Part shown: positions 9,465-19,841 of the stretch, piece after piece
Position numbering within the stretch: the first letter of the stretch is position 1
Layout: each line of letters starts with the position of its first letter
From: Paracoccus rhizosphaerae
GTDB lineage: Bacteria > Pseudomonadota > Alphaproteobacteria > Rhodobacterales > Rhodobacteraceae
NCBI RefSeq assembly: GCF_026162645.1
Contig: NZ_JAOTBE010000011.1
Location: 1-64,000 of the forward strand
Length of the DNA stretch: 64,000 nucleotides
Direction: 5' to 3'
Program-made: the position numbers and the translations under genes
Notes under the pieces: generated by a model
Database searches by the model: none
Told to the model about the DNA's origin: nothing
Seen by the model: only the letters and a program-made list of their open reading frames with translations

Positions 9465-9934
9465 GCACGTCTCGCAAGGGCCGAGATGCCGGAACACCAG
9501 ATGAAGAAAAACCCCGCGCCGGCGATGGCGCGCGTCAGCGTCAGTTCGGGCCCCGGACCAATGAGCCCGGCCACCAGCCCCGCCAGCAGCGTCGCCGGAG
9601 AGGCCGCAAGCAGCGCCCAGAACAGCGCCACCCGCGACCGGCGGCTGTCGATGTGCCAAGGCGTCGCCCGCGACAGCACCGATATCAGCCCGGCCACTGC
9701 ATATGACAGAAGCGGCATCATGAAGATCGTACCGAGCACCGCGCCACCCATGCGGGCATCCATTGGAATCGACGGGTCCAGCTGCGCCGCCCTGGCGTGG
9801 CCGGGGGCTTGCGCCACCAGCGTGATCAGCATCGCCAGCATCAGCACGATCAGCAGCACCCGGTCAGGCATGCCGGACAGGCCCCGCACCACCGGGCGCG
9901 GCGCCCACCAGCTGCGCAGCACGCGCTGCGCCAT
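9461..9934 (-). CDS. Yip1-like membrane protein (first of two)
   Basis: 157 residues from the ATG at 9934. It starts with VLRSWWAPRPVVR, followed by four or five hydrophobic helices with a family-like DPSIPMDARMGGAVLG. It resembles the adjacent gene in topology more than in sequence, so an old tandem duplication is possible but not shown. A GTG at 9976 would add 14 residues and overlap sufD by 28 bases. I prefer the ATG, which lies 14 bases after the sufD stop. The role in Fe-S assembly is unknown. Confidence 0.65.
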   Translation of the reverse strand: MAQRVLRSWWAPRPVVRGLSGMPDRVLLIVLMLAMLITLVAQAPGHARAAQLDPSIPMDARMGGAVLGTIFMMPLLSYAVAGLISVLSRATPWHIDSRRSRVALFWALLAASPATLLAGLVAGLIGPGPELTLTRAIAGAGFFFIWCSGISALARRA

Positions 9935-9948
9935 GCCGCCGCGTGGCG

Positions 9949-11279
9949 TCAGATCTGCGGTCGGGTCGTCAGCCACGCGTCCAGCCGCTCGTTGATCTCG
10001 TCGCGCAGGCTCTCATCCTCGACCTCTTCCAGCGCGTCGGCCAGGAAGGACAGGACCAGGAAGACGATCGCCCGCTCTCTCGGCACCCCCCGAGAGCGGA
10101 GGTAGAAGAGTGCGTCCTCGTCAATGGCGCCGGTGGTCGAACCATGCGAGCACTTGACGTCGTCGGCATAGATCTCAAGCTCTGGCTTTGCCAGGAACTG
10201 GCTCGCCTCGTCCAGCAGCAGCGCTTGGCTGATCTGATAGCCGTCGGTCTTCTGTGCGCCGGGCTTGACCAGGATCTTACCCTGGAAGACGCCCGTGGCC
10301 CCGTTCTTCAGCACCTTCTTGAACACCTGCCGGCTTTCGCCGCGCTCGGCGCCGTGGGTGATGAAGACCGTGTCGTCGTGGTGGAACGGCCCGACATCGC
10401 CATCGCCCAGGACGGCCGCCGCCACATGGGCCACCGCATCGTCGCCGGCCATGTCAATCACAGCCTCGTTGCGCATGTGCTGGCCATTGACGGCGAGGGT
10501 AAAGCTTTTCAGCGCAGCACCCTCGGCCACATGCGCGAAGACATGCGACAGGCCGACGCGCGGATCGACCGCCCGCTTGGCCGCCACGTGGTGCAGCTTG
10601 GCGCCAGGCGCCAGATCGACCTCGACCACGCCGTTCGACCGAGCGCCGACCATGCCGCTTTCCAGCAACGTCAGCTCGGCCCCGGATTCGACGCGGACGA
10701 CGTGGTGCCACATCGCATCGGCATCGGCGGCGCGACGACGATGAAGCACGTGCACGGGCTTCGACGGCTTGCCGGTCACTCGGATCAGCAGGCCGTCATG
10801 CGCGGCGGCTGTGTTCAGCGCGGCGAACGGGCGCTCGACCGGCTTTTGACCCGCGGCCTCCAGCCTGCCGAACAGGTCCGCGGCCCAGTGGCCGTCGCCG
10901 GCCTGGGCAAGCGTGTCAATCTCGACCCCTTCCAGCGTCAGGTCGTCCGAGGACGCCGCGTCGAACCGGCCGTCCACGAAGACGATCGTCAGCTTGTCGC
11001 GCTCCGCGAACAGCGGCGATTCCAGCGCGGCCTCGACGGTCAGCGGCGAAGGTTCGGGCGCGTTGAACGGGCGCGGGTCGGTATAGCGCCAGTACTCGTC
11101 GCGCGGCCCCGGCAGGCCCATATCGCGAAAGCGCGCCAGCGCCTCGGCCCGCGCCGGGGCGAAAGCGCCCTGCGGCAGGTCCAGCGCAGCCAGCCGCGCG
11201 TCCAGCGCGTCGGCGGGCTTTGGCGCGCCGGACACCTGGGGCGTCTGCTGAACCTTGGTCTTGACGGCGGTATCGGACA

Positions 11280-11280
<1 letters not shown>
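9949..11280 (-). CDS. sufD: Fe-S cluster assembly scaffold subunit SufD
   Basis: 443 residues of the SufB/SufD family. SufD pairs with SufB and the ATPase SufC to build and transfer Fe-S clusters in the cytoplasm. The N-terminus includes PGPRDEYWRYTDPRPF, and the conserved C-terminal core contains CSHGSTTGAIDEDALFYL, with the histidine and glutamate region that contributes to the SufB-SufD interface. The ATG overlaps the sufC stop by one base. Length and order (sufB, sufC, sufD, sufS) are standard. Confidence 0.95.
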
Positions 11281-12035
<755 letters not shown>

Positions 12036-12045
12036 TCTTCTGACC

Positions 12046-12360
12046 TCAGTCGATGGTGACGGCGGTGCCGGAGGCCGACACCATCAGCATGGAATCCGCG
12101 ACGACCTCGTAATCCAGATCGACGCCGACGACGGCGTTGGCGCCATGGGCGCGCGCACGCTCCTCAAGTTCGCGAAAGGCGATCGCCCGCGCATCGGCCA
12201 GCTTGGCCTCGTATGCACCCGAGCGGCCGCCGACGATATCGGTTATCTGCGCAAAGAAATCGCGCACGACATTGGCACCCATGATCGCCTCGCCGACCAC
12301 GACACCGTGGTAGGCGGTGATGCGATGGCCCTCGATGTTGTTCGTGGTGGTGACGATCAT
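12046..12360 (-). CDS. YbjQ family (UPF0145) heavy-metal-binding domain protein
   Basis: 104 residues matching the YbjQ/PF01906 family: an N-terminal [10 protein letters not shown], then [29 protein letters not shown], and a C-terminal [15 protein letters not shown]. Members form pentamers of unclear function; metal binding was proposed from structure. It sits between sufB and sufC. Its ATG at 12360 overlaps the sufB stop as ATGA, so it is co-translated with the suf genes. A metal-related accessory role is inference only. Confidence 0.85.
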   Translation of the reverse strand: MIVTTTNNIEGHRITAYHGVVVGEAIMGANVVRDFFAQITDIVGGRSGAYEAKLADARAIAFRELEERARAHGANAVVGVDLDYEVVADSMLMVSASGTAVTID

Positions 12361-13877
12361 CCGACCGACCCTTCCAGCGAGATCGCGACCAGCGACTGCG
12401 CTTCCATGGCGAATTCCATCGGCAGCGCCTGCAGCACCTCGCGGCAGAAGCCGTTCACGACCAGGGCAACGGCCTCTTCCTCGTCCATGCCGCGCTGACG
12501 GCAGTAGAACAGCTGGTCGTCGTCCACCTTGCTGGTCGTGGCCTCGTGCTCTACGCGGCTGCTGGTGTTCTTCACCTCGATATAGGGGACGGTATGCGCC
12601 CCGCACTTGTCCCCGATCAGCAGGCTGTCGCACTGGGTATAGTTGCGGCTGTTCGTCGCGCGCGGGTGCATGGTGACCAGACCGCGATAGGTGTTCTGCG
12701 CCTGCCCCGCCGAAATCCCCTTCGACACAATGCGTGACCGGGTGTTCTTGCCAAGATGGATCATCTTGGTGCCCGTATCAGCCTGCTGGAAGTTATTCGC
12801 GATGGCGATGGAATAGAACTCGCCCTGGCTTTCGTTGCCGCGCAGGATGCAGGACGGGTATTTCCAGGTGATCGCCGATCCGGTCTCGACCTGCGTCCAC
12901 ATGACCTTCGCCCGGTCACCCCGGCAATCGGCGCGCTTGGTGACGAAGTTGTAGATGCCGCCCTTGCCTTCCTCGTCGCCGGGGAACCAGTTCTGGACGG
13001 TGGAATACTTCACCTCGGCATCCTCGAGGATCACGATCTCGACCACGGCCGCATGCAGCTGGTTCGTGTCACGCTTGGGTGCCGTGCAACCTTCCAGATA
13101 GCTGACATAGCTGCCCTTGTCGGCGATGATCAGCGTCCGTTCGAACTGGCCGGTGTTCTCCGCGTTGATGCGGAAATAGGTCGACAGCTCCATCGGGCAG
13201 CGTACGCCCTCAGGGATGTAGACGAAGCTTCCGTCCGAGAACACGGCGCTGTTCAGCGTCGCGAAGTAGTTGTCGGACTGCGGCACGACAGAGCCGAGGT
13301 ATTTCTTCACCAGTTCGGGATGCTCGCGGATCGCCTCCGAGATCGAGCAGAAGATGACGCCGGCCTTCGCCAATTCATCCTTGAAGGTCGTGCCCACGCT
13401 GACGCTGTCGAAGACGGCGTCCACGGCGACCTTGCGGCCCTCGGCCGGCGCGGCCTCTGCGCCCTCGACCCCGGCCAGGATCATCTGCTCGCGCAGCGGG
13501 ATGCCCAGCTTGTCATAGGTCGCCAGCAGCTTGGGATCGACCTCGTCCAGCGACTTGGGCTTGTCTTCCATGCTTTTCGGGCGGGCGTAGTAGTACTGAT
13601 CCTGATAGTCGATCCTGGGATAGTTCAGCATCGCCCATTTTGGCTCGGACATGGTGACCCAACGGCGATAGGCCTCCAGCCGCCATTCGGTCATCCATTC
13701 CGGTTCCCGGTTCTTCTTGGAGATCAGACGGACGATATCCTCGTTGACGCCCTTGGGGGCGTACTCCATCTCGATCTCGGTGTTCCAGCCATATTTATAG
13801 CTGCCCATGTTCTGAACGGCCTCGACCGTTTCGCGGTCGACGCCTTCGCGCACGTCAAGATCGGTGGTCGCCGTCAT
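12357..13877 (-). CDS. sufB: Fe-S cluster assembly protein SufB
   Basis: 506 residues from the ATG at 13877, chosen because GAGGAAGGA lies just upstream. A TTG at 13949 would add 24 residues that do not look like SufB. SufB is the scaffold on which the cluster forms, together with SufC and SufD. The conserved core includes [13 protein letters not shown], the central [39 protein letters not shown] and the C-terminal [20 protein letters not shown] 68-base gap separates it from the iscS-like gene upstream. Confidence 0.96.
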   Translation of the reverse strand: MTATTDLDVREGVDRETVEAVQNMGSYKYGWNTEIEMEYAPKGVNEDIVRLISKKNREPEWMTEWRLEAYRRWVTMSEPKWAMLNYPRIDYQDQYYYARPKSMEDKPKSLDEVDPKLLATYDKLGIPLREQMILAGVEGAEAAPAEGRKVAVDAVFDSVSVGTTFKDELAKAGVIFCSISEAIREHPELVKKYLGSVVPQSDNYFATLNSAVFSDGSFVYIPEGVRCPMELSTYFRINAENTGQFERTLIIADKGSYVSYLEGCTAPKRDTNQLHAAVVEIVILEDAEVKYSTVQNWFPGDEEGKGGIYNFVTKRADCRGDRAKVMWTQVETGSAITWKYPSCILRGNESQGEFYSIAIANNFQQADTGTKMIHLGKNTRSRIVSKGISAGQAQNTYRGLVTMHPRATNSRNYTQCDSLLIGDKCGAHTVPYIEVKNTSSRVEHEATTSKVDDDQLFYCRQRGMDEEEAVALVVNGFCREVLQALPMEFAMEAQSLVAISLEGSVG

Positions 13878-13945
13878 CCTGTATCCTTCCTCGGTCGCGG
13901 GCCCCTGCCCGGACATGTCCTCACGCGGGCCGATATCGGCCGTCG

Positions 13946-15001
13946 TCAAACCGACGCCGCCGCCATATTCCTGTCGCGCCAGCGTGCATAAGCCTTTTCC
14001 CAGGCATCCGCAAATCGGTTGATCTGATCGTCGCCCAAAGTGGGGCTTATCGAGATCCGGATCGCCGATTGCGAAAGCTGATTGTCGTAACCCATCGCCT
14101 GCAGCGTCCCGCTGGCCCTGACCTTGCCCGACGAACAGGCTGAGCCTGCCGATATGGCAAAGCCCGCCAGATCCATCTGCATGACCTGCGTTTCACCCTT
14201 CCACCCCGATGTAAGAAGGCAGGTGGTGTTCGGCAAGCGCCGGGCGCCTTTTCCGGCGATGATCGCCTGCGGCGCAATGTCCAGCAGCCGCGCCTCCAGC
14301 GCGTCCCGGCGCGCCTCGACCTCGGCCCAGAGGCCCGCGTCCAGGTCGCGTTGTGCCGCCGTGGCGGCCGCGGCAAAGCCCATGATGCCGATCAGGTTCT
14401 CGGTCCCGCCGCGGCGGCCCTGCTCTTGACCGCCGCCACGGATCAGCGGCGCCATGTCGGTGCCCTTCCGCAGGATCAGCGCGCCGATCCCCTTGGGGCC
14501 GCCCAGCTTGTGCGCGCTGACGAACCCCGCCGTCACGCCCAACCAGTTGAAGGCGAAGGGCACCTTGCCGAAAGCCTGCGTCAGGTCGCTGGAACCCAGA
14601 CCCTGCGGCAGGTCCTGCATGACACCGGTTTCGTTGTTGGCCAGCTGCAGGCTAGTCGTCGCCGGGTCATCGACCGTTACGACCCCGTCCGGGTCCACCG
14701 GCAGCGTCGCATTGCACCAGGCCTTCACCGCGCTGTGCTCGACGGCGGCACAGCGGACCTCGCGCCCCGCCAGCACCATGGCCGCCGCCTCGGTCGCGCC
14801 CGAGGTGAAGACGACGTCCGCCCCCTCGGCCCCAAGTGCGGCTGCGACCTGTTCGCGGGCGCGTTCCAGCGCCCTCTTGGCCGCGCGCCCCTCGGTATGG
14901 ACCGATGACGGATTGCCGCCGATCTCCATCGCCTCGACCATCGCGGCCTTCACCTCGGGGCGCAGCGGCGTCGTGGCGTTCCAGTCCAGGTATGTTCTCA
15001 T
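13946..15001 (-). CDS. Cysteine desulfurase, IscS/NifS type
   Basis: 351 residues, a group I cysteine desulfurase. It begins [17 protein letters not shown] and has the PLP-contacting H in VEHSAVK, the lysine in [10 protein letters not shown], and the mobile active-cysteine loop [10 protein letters not shown]. It is somewhat short for IscS (about 400), mainly in the middle, as is common in the sufB-linked alphaproteobacterial form. The ATG at 15001 overlaps the coaBC stop as ATGA. Together with SufS the operon encodes two different desulfurases. No iscR precedes it; coaBC does. Confidence 0.9.
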   Translation of the reverse strand: MRTYLDWNATTPLRPEVKAAMVEAMEIGGNPSSVHTEGRAAKRALERAREQVAAALGAEGADVVFTSGATEAAAMVLAGREVRCAAVEHSAVKAWCNATLPVDPDGVVTVDDPATTSLQLANNETGVMQDLPQGLGSSDLTQAFGKVPFAFNWLGVTAGFVSAHKLGGPKGIGALILRKGTDMAPLIRGGGQEQGRRGGTENLIGIMGFAAAATAAQRDLDAGLWAEVEARRDALEARLLDIAPQAIIAGKGARRLPNTTCLLTSGWKGETQVMQMDLAGFAISAGSACSSGKVRASGTLQAMGYDNQLSQSAIRISISPTLGDDQINRFADAWEKAYARWRDRNMAAASV

Positions 15002-16188
15002 CCGATGGTCTCCGCAATGCGGGCGGCCAGGCGGGCCGCCACGGCGCCCTTGGCCATGCGCGGCCAATCCTCGGCCCCCTCGGCGGTGATCAAGGTCACT
15101 GCGTTCTCCGAGCCGCCCATGATGCCGGTGCCGGGGCTGACATCGTTGGCGACGATCCAGTCGCAGCCCTTTCGCGCCCGCTTGGCGGTCGCATTTGCCG
15201 TCACGTCATCCGTTTCCGCGGCAAAACCCACAACAAGGCGCGGGCGCTGCGGCGCCTGGCTGATCCAGGACAGGATGTCGGGATTCTCGGCCATCTCAAG
15301 CGCCGGCGGACGGCCGCTGCCATCCTTCTTCAGCTTCCGTTCGCTGCCGTTCAGGACGCGCCAGTCCGCCACGGCGGCGGCCATCACGGCGGCGTCTGCG
15401 GGTAGCGCGGCCTCGACCGCGTCGCGCATCTGCTGCGCCGTCTCGACCGCAACCACGTCAACGCCCTGTGGCGGCGGGACCAAGGCCGGACCCGTCACGA
15501 AGCTGACCCGCGCACCCAGGTCGCGCAGCGCCGCGGCCACCGCCGCCCCCTGCGCGCCGCTGGAGCGGTTGGCGATATAGCGCACTGGGTCGATCGGCTC
15601 ATGCGTGGGACCCGAGGTGACGATCACGTGCCGGCCTTTCAGCGGCCCGTCGGCCAGCGCCAGCCTGATCGCGGCCAGGATCGCCTCGGGCTCGGCCATC
15701 CTGCCGAGGCCGTATTCGCCGCAGGCCATGTCGCCGCTGTCTGGGCCGACCGTCAGGATGCCGTCGCCCTGCAGCGTCGCCAGGTTGCGTCGCGTCGCCG
15801 GATGGTCCCACATCCGGACGTTCATCGCCGGCGCGATCAGCACCCGCTTGTCCGTCGCCAGCAGCAGGGTCGCGGCGAGATCGCCCGCCGCCCCCTGCGC
15901 CATCTTCGCCATCAGGTCCGCCGTTGCCGGCGCCACGACGACAAGATCGGCTTGGCGCGACAGCTGGATGTGTCCGATCTCGGCCTCGGAATTGCGGTCC
16001 CACAGCGTGTCGTGCACCGGCTCTCCGGCCAGAACCGACAATGTCATGGGCGTAGTGAACTGTGCGCCCGCCGTCGTCAGGACCGGCGTCACCGCCGCAC
16101 CCGCGCCGCGGATCAAACGGACCAGCTGCGGGATCTTGTAGGCCGAGATCCCCCCGCCCACGATCAGCAAGATGCGTTTGCCCTGCAT
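14998..16188 (-). CDS. coaBC: Bifunctional phosphopantothenoylcysteine decarboxylase / phosphopantothenate-cysteine ligase
   Basis: 396 residues with two domains. The N-terminal flavoprotein decarboxylase (CoaC, about 1-180) has LLIVGGGISAYK, an APAMNVRMW active-site segment and the GPDSGDMACGEYGLGRM cysteine-containing flap. The C-terminal ligase (CoaB, about 185-396) has VTSGPTHEPIDPVRYIANRSSG and AAAVADWRV. It catalyses two consecutive steps of coenzyme A synthesis. The ATG at 16188 follows GAGGGA; a GTG at 16209 is less likely. It heads the minus-strand block that runs into the suf genes and diverges from comM. Confidence 0.95.
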   Translation of the reverse strand: MQGKRILLIVGGGISAYKIPQLVRLIRGAGAAVTPVLTTAGAQFTTPMTLSVLAGEPVHDTLWDRNSEAEIGHIQLSRQADLVVVAPATADLMAKMAQGAAGDLAATLLLATDKRVLIAPAMNVRMWDHPATRRNLATLQGDGILTVGPDSGDMACGEYGLGRMAEPEAILAAIRLALADGPLKGRHVIVTSGPTHEPIDPVRYIANRSSGAQGAAVAAALRDLGARVSFVTGPALVPPPQGVDVVAVETAQQMRDAVEAALPADAAVMAAAVADWRVLNGSERKLKKDGSGRPPALEMAENPDILSWISQAPQRPRLVVGFAAETDDVTANATAKRARKGCDWIVANDVSPGTGIMGGSENAVTLITAEGAEDWPRMAKGAVAARLAARIAETIG

Positions 16189-16258
16189 AGTTCCCTCGGC
16201 CCGCGTCACGCTGCACAGATAGCGCCGCCCCGGCCCTCCCGCAAGGAAGCCTTGGCCG

Positions 16259-16292
16259 TTAACGCTTTCTTAAGCGGCTGGCCGTTAACCAT
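16259..16292 (+). promoter_or_regulatory. CtrA-type binding sites upstream of comM
   Basis: TTAA at 16259-16262 and TTAA at 16270-16273 are separated by exactly seven bases, matching the CtrA full-site pattern TTAA-N7-TTAA. Twelve bases on, TTAACCAT at 16285-16292 matches the extended CtrA half-site. The sites end 24-43 bases before the comM ATG and about 70 bases from the coaBC start on the other strand. In Rhodobacter capsulatus, CtrA controls com genes needed to receive GTA DNA, including comM. The match is seen; binding is inference. Confidence 0.7.
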
Positions 16293-16315
16293 TCCGCATC
16301 TTGAACGGGGGTTTC

Positions 16316-17830
16316 ATGGTCGCCATCGCCTATTCGGTCGCCTTCGTCGGGGTCGAGGCCAGACTGGTCGAGGTGCAGTGCGCCGTCGCCGCGGGACTGC
16401 CAGGGTTCTCCATCGTCGGTCTGCCCGACAAGGCCATCAGCGAGGCGAAGGAACGTGTCCGCGCGGCCTTCGGCGCCTTGGCGATCGCGCTGCCGAACAA
16501 GCGGCTGACGGTCAATCTGTCGCCAGCCGACCTGCCCAAGGAAGGTTCGCATTTCGACCTGCCGATCGCGCTGGCGATCCTGGCGGCGCTGCAGATCGTG
16601 CCGGCGGAAGAGGTCGCCCGCTGCGTGGCCCTGGGCGAACTGGCGCTTGACGGACGGCTGGTGGCCGTCACAGGTGCCCTGCCCGCCGCCGTCGCCGCGT
16701 CCGAGGAAGACCGCGCCCTGATCTGCCCCCGCGCCTGCGGCGCTGAAGCCGCATGGATCGACGCGGTCCCGGTCTTCGCCCCCGATACGCTGCGCGCCGT
16801 CGTCGACCACCTGACCGACCGCAGCCCCTTGTCCCCCGCCCGACCCGGAGACATGGCAGACCCCGCCGACCACCGCTGCCTGTCCGAAGTGCGCGGCCAG
16901 GAACGCGCCAAGCGCGCCTTGGAGATTGCCGCCGCGGGGCGACACCATCTGCTGATGGTCGGGCCGCCCGGTGCTGGCAAGTCGATGCTGGCGCAGCGGC
17001 TGCCGGGGCTGATGCCGCCCCTGACTCCGCAGGAGGCGCTGGAAACCTCGATGGTCCATTCGGTGGCCGGTCTTCTGAAGAACGGCCGCATCTCGCGCCA
17101 GGCGCCCTATCAAAGCCCGCATCACACCGCATCCGGCCCCGCAATCACCGGCGGCGGCGCCAAGGCCCGACCCGGAGAGATCAGCCTGGCCCATAACGGC
17201 GTCCTTTTTCTGGATGAACTGCCCGAGTTCGAGGCCAGGGTCCTCGACAACCTGCGCCAGCCCATCGAGACCGGAGAGGTCTTCGTGTCTCGCGCCAGCG
17301 CCCATGTCCGATATCCGGCGCGCTTCCTGCTGGTGGCGGCCGCGAACCCCTGCCGCTGCGGCTATCTGGCCGATCCGGCCCGCGCCTGCGCACGCGCGCC
17401 CGTCTGCGGTGGAACCTACATGGGTAAGATCTCGGGGCCGCTGATGGACCGGTTCGACCTGCGGTTGGAGGTTCCGGGCGTCGGCCTGCACGACCTGGAC
17501 CTGCCGCCGACAGGTGACAGCACGGCGACGGTCGCGGCGCGCGTGGCCGCCGCGCGTCAGATCCAGACGCGCCGCTTCCGCGATCACCCCGGCGTCGCCG
17601 TCAACGCCGACATGCCGGCCGCGCTGCTGGACCAGCTCGTCCTGCCAGACGATGCCGGCCGCGCGCTGCTGCACAAGGCCGCCGAGAGGCTGGGCCTTAC
17701 CGCCCGCGGCTATCACCGCATCCTGCGCGCCGCGCGGACGATCGCCGACCTCGAGGCATCCGAACGCGTGCTGACCCACCATCTGGCCGAGGCAATCAGC
17801 TATCGCTTGCCATTCGTTGCCGGCGGCTGA
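16316..17830 (+). CDS. comM: ComM/YifB family AAA ATPase (competence-linked branch-migration helicase)
   Basis: 504 residues. An N-terminal ChlI-like fold (about 1-170) begins VAIAYSVAFVGVEARLVEVQ. A Mg-chelatase-type AAA domain (about 190-400) has Walker A GPPGAGKS, Walker B NGVLFLDELPEF and the cysteine cluster NPCRCGYL. The C-terminal helical domain ends SYRLPF. ComM is a hexameric helicase that extends recombination tracts during natural transformation. In Rhodobacter it is needed to acquire GTA-delivered DNA. The ATG at 16316 follows GGGGGT. No other com gene is in the window. Confidence 0.93.
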   Translation: MVAIAYSVAFVGVEARLVEVQCAVAAGLPGFSIVGLPDKAISEAKERVRAAFGALAIALPNKRLTVNLSPADLPKEGSHFDLPIALAILAALQIVPAEEVARCVALGELALDGRLVAVTGALPAAVAASEEDRALICPRACGAEAAWIDAVPVFAPDTLRAVVDHLTDRSPLSPARPGDMADPADHRCLSEVRGQERAKRALEIAAAGRHHLLMVGPPGAGKSMLAQRLPGLMPPLTPQEALETSMVHSVAGLLKNGRISRQAPYQSPHHTASGPAITGGGAKARPGEISLAHNGVLFLDELPEFEARVLDNLRQPIETGEVFVSRASAHVRYPARFLLVAAANPCRCGYLADPARACARAPVCGGTYMGKISGPLMDRFDLRLEVPGVGLHDLDLPPTGDSTATVAARVAAARQIQTRRFRDHPGVAVNADMPAALLDQLVLPDDAGRALLHKAAERLGLTARGYHRILRAARTIADLEASERVLTHHLAEAISYRLPFVAGG

Positions 17831-18412
17831 AATGACCGGCTCGTGTTGCCTGCACTGGATCAAATCGGTCACCAGCACCGGCACATGGTCGCCGAGGCTG
17901 ATAGCATTTTTCTGCCCTTCAGTCTGCCGATCCTTGGGTGTGATTCCCCTATCAGGTGAGCAGAATTCCTGAGCTTGTCGGAATGCACGAAGCGTCGACA
18001 GTCGCAGTCGCGCATAGACAACAATTCATCCACTCAAGCGGATGCTCCGCGCCTCATACCGCCATGACATTGCTGTTGGTGGCACTGCCCAAAGCCACAT
18101 AGCTGATGCAGCGTAATTTGCGGCTTTGCTATGAAGGATCTCGGGCGCTCATCGCCCCCGCTTCGCAGTCACTTGTTCCGCCGCATATGTATGATGCAGT
18201 CCACTGGCATCCGTACCGGGTACCTTGGACAGGCTCGGGCAGCGTGAGGCGCGATCTGTCAATCACCTGCGATCGTGACTTTGGCACGGCGCTGCAGAAA
18301 CCCTGGTCCGCCAGGAATGCCTGCTCCGCCCACACCGGAAGGCCGTCGCTATAGCTTAGGAAACCACCGTGCCGCAGGTGAAGCCTCCAAGGCGCAGCGT
18401 GCAAGAACAGCC
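17831..18412. other. Gene-free stretch between comM and gshB
   Basis: About 580 bases with no gene I can support. By eye it is less GC-rich than its surroundings and has stop codons in most frames. Short open frames of 50-90 codons exist on both strands but lack ribosome binding sites and family motifs. In this tightly packed region such a long gap suggests decayed or transferred DNA. I could not recognise a transposase, tRNA or phage attachment site in it. Confidence 0.5.
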
Positions 18413-18448
18413 GCCGGCAAGACCGCTGCCGGCAAGACCGCTGCCGGC
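18413..18448. repeat. 15-bp tandem repeat, 2.4 copies, next to the gshB 3' end
   Basis: GCCGGCAAGACCGCT at 18413-18427 is repeated exactly at 18428-18442, followed by GCCGGC at 18443-18448. Each GCCGGC is itself palindromic, so the array can form alternative stems. It begins about ten bases after the gshB stop when read on the minus strand and could influence transcript ending. No T-run follows. Confidence 0.75.
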
Positions 18449-18458
18449 GTGAGAAGGT

Positions 18459-19409
18459 TCAGCCGCGGGCCAGGATGCGACGCTCGATGGCCTGCCAGAT
18501 GGCCTCGGCGGCGTTGATGCCGTCGAACCGTTCCAGCTCCTGGATGCCGGTGGGCGAGGTCACGTTGATCTCGGTCAGCCAGCCGTCGATCACGTCGATG
18601 CCGGTGAAGATCAGGCCCTTCTCGCGCAGGACCGGGGCAATGCGGGCGCAGATCTCGCGCTCGCGCTCGGTCAGGCCGACCTGTTCGGCGCGTCCGCCGA
18701 CATGCATGTTCGACCGGGCCTCGCCTTCCTGCGGGACGCGGTTGATCGCGCCGACAGGCTCTCCATCCACCAGGATGATGCGCTTGTCCCCCTTGACGAC
18801 GGCGGGCAGGTACTTCTGCGCGATCATTGGCTCGCGATTGATGCCTGCGAACGTTTCCAGCAGCGCCGACAGGTTCGGATCGCCCGGGCGCAGGTGGAAG
18901 ACCCCTGCCCCGCCGTTGCCATAAAGCGGCTTGACGATGATCTCTCCGTGGCGGGCGCGGAAGGCGCGGAAGGCCGCCGGATCGCGAGCAATCATCGTGG
19001 GCGGCGTAAGGTCGGGGAAATCCAGCACCATCAGCTTTTCGGGGCAGTTCCTGACCCAGAACGGATCGTTCACGACCAGCGCCTGGTTGTGCACCCGGTC
19101 CAGAAGGTGGGTCGAGGTGACATAGGCCATGTCGAAGGGCGGGTCCTGGCGCAGCCAGATCACGTCGAAATCGGTGGCGTCGACGTCGGCCCAGTCGCCG
19201 AAATCGACATGGGCGCCAGCCTCTCGGCGCAGCGTGATGGGCCGGCCGCGCGCGATCACGCGGCCCTCGTCATAGCGCAGCTGGTCGACGGTGTACTGGA
19301 ACAGCCGGTGACCCCGGACCTGGGCCTCGAGCCCGATGCGGAAGGTGCTGTCGGCATGGATCGAGACATGCTCGACCGGGTCCATCTGCAAGGCGACGTA
19401 AAGGCTCAT
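18459..19409 (-). CDS. gshB: Glutathione synthetase
   Basis: 316 residues, an ATP-grasp enzyme that joins gamma-glutamylcysteine and glycine in the second step of glutathione synthesis. Visible features are [19 protein letters not shown] at the N-terminus, [31 protein letters not shown], the ATP-grasp loop [32 protein letters not shown] and the metal-site EINVTSPTG. The ATG at 19409 follows AGGAGGTGCAG. It is followed only by the tandem repeat and the gene-free stretch. Confidence 0.95.
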   Translation of the reverse strand: MSLYVALQMDPVEHVSIHADSTFRIGLEAQVRGHRLFQYTVDQLRYDEGRVIARGRPITLRREAGAHVDFGDWADVDATDFDVIWLRQDPPFDMAYVTSTHLLDRVHNQALVVNDPFWVRNCPEKLMVLDFPDLTPPTMIARDPAAFRAFRARHGEIIVKPLYGNGGAGVFHLRPGDPNLSALLETFAGINREPMIAQKYLPAVVKGDKRIILVDGEPVGAINRVPQEGEARSNMHVGGRAEQVGLTEREREICARIAPVLREKGLIFTGIDVIDGWLTEINVTSPTGIQELERFDGINAAEAIWQAIERRILARG

Positions 19410-19469
19410 CTGCACCTCCTGAAATGCGCGCCTGTTGTGGCCCGCGGTCCGGACGGATGCAAGCCTGCG

Positions 19470-19841
19470 TCAGAACTCTCCAAAGGCGTTCCTCAGCAGA
19501 TCGACGCGGCCCGTCGCATCAACCAGCGCCGCGTCGAACCGCATGGTGACCTGACCAAGCCCCTGCGTCTCGCAGTATTCGCAGGCGGCCAACATGATCC
19601 GGCGCATCTGGGCGGGCTGCAGGCGTGCGGCGGCCTCGGCATGGGTGGCGGCGGCCTTCACCTCGACGAAGACAATGTCGTCACCGTCACGGAGGATCAG
19701 GTCGATCTCTCCGGCCCGGCCGCGCCAGCGTTCGGCCAGAAGATCGGCGCCCGCGCCTTTATAGGCACGCAGGACGTTCTCCTCGGCCATGCGCCCTGCG
19801 GTGGCGGCCACGCGGCCGCGCTGGCGGCGAAGCTGCGTCAT
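19470..19841 (-). CDS. YraN family (UPF0102) endonuclease-like protein
   Basis: 123 residues of the YraN family, which has a restriction-endonuclease-like fold related to Holliday-junction resolvases. The pattern G-E-I-D-L-I-x-R-D-x-x-x-I-V-F-V-E-V-K supplies the putative catalytic acidic residues and lysine. Biological role is not settled. It overlaps rsmI as ATGA (start at 19841), the usual rsmI-yraN pairing, and lies 60 bp upstream of gshB. Confidence 0.9.
   Translation of the reverse strand: MTQLRRQRGRVAATAGRMAEENVLRAYKGAGADLLAERWRGRAGEIDLILRDGDDIVFVEVKAAATHAEAAARLQPAQMRRIMLAACEYCETQGLGQVTMRFDAALVDATGRVDLLRNAFGEF

Noticed and set aside
16259-17884. Minus-strand open frame of 541 codons opposite comM
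   Set aside because: ComM has Walker A/B and family motifs on the plus strand; the minus frame has none.
18413-18448. CRISPR array
   Set aside because: Units are contiguous 15-bp repeats without spacers and no cas genes are present.
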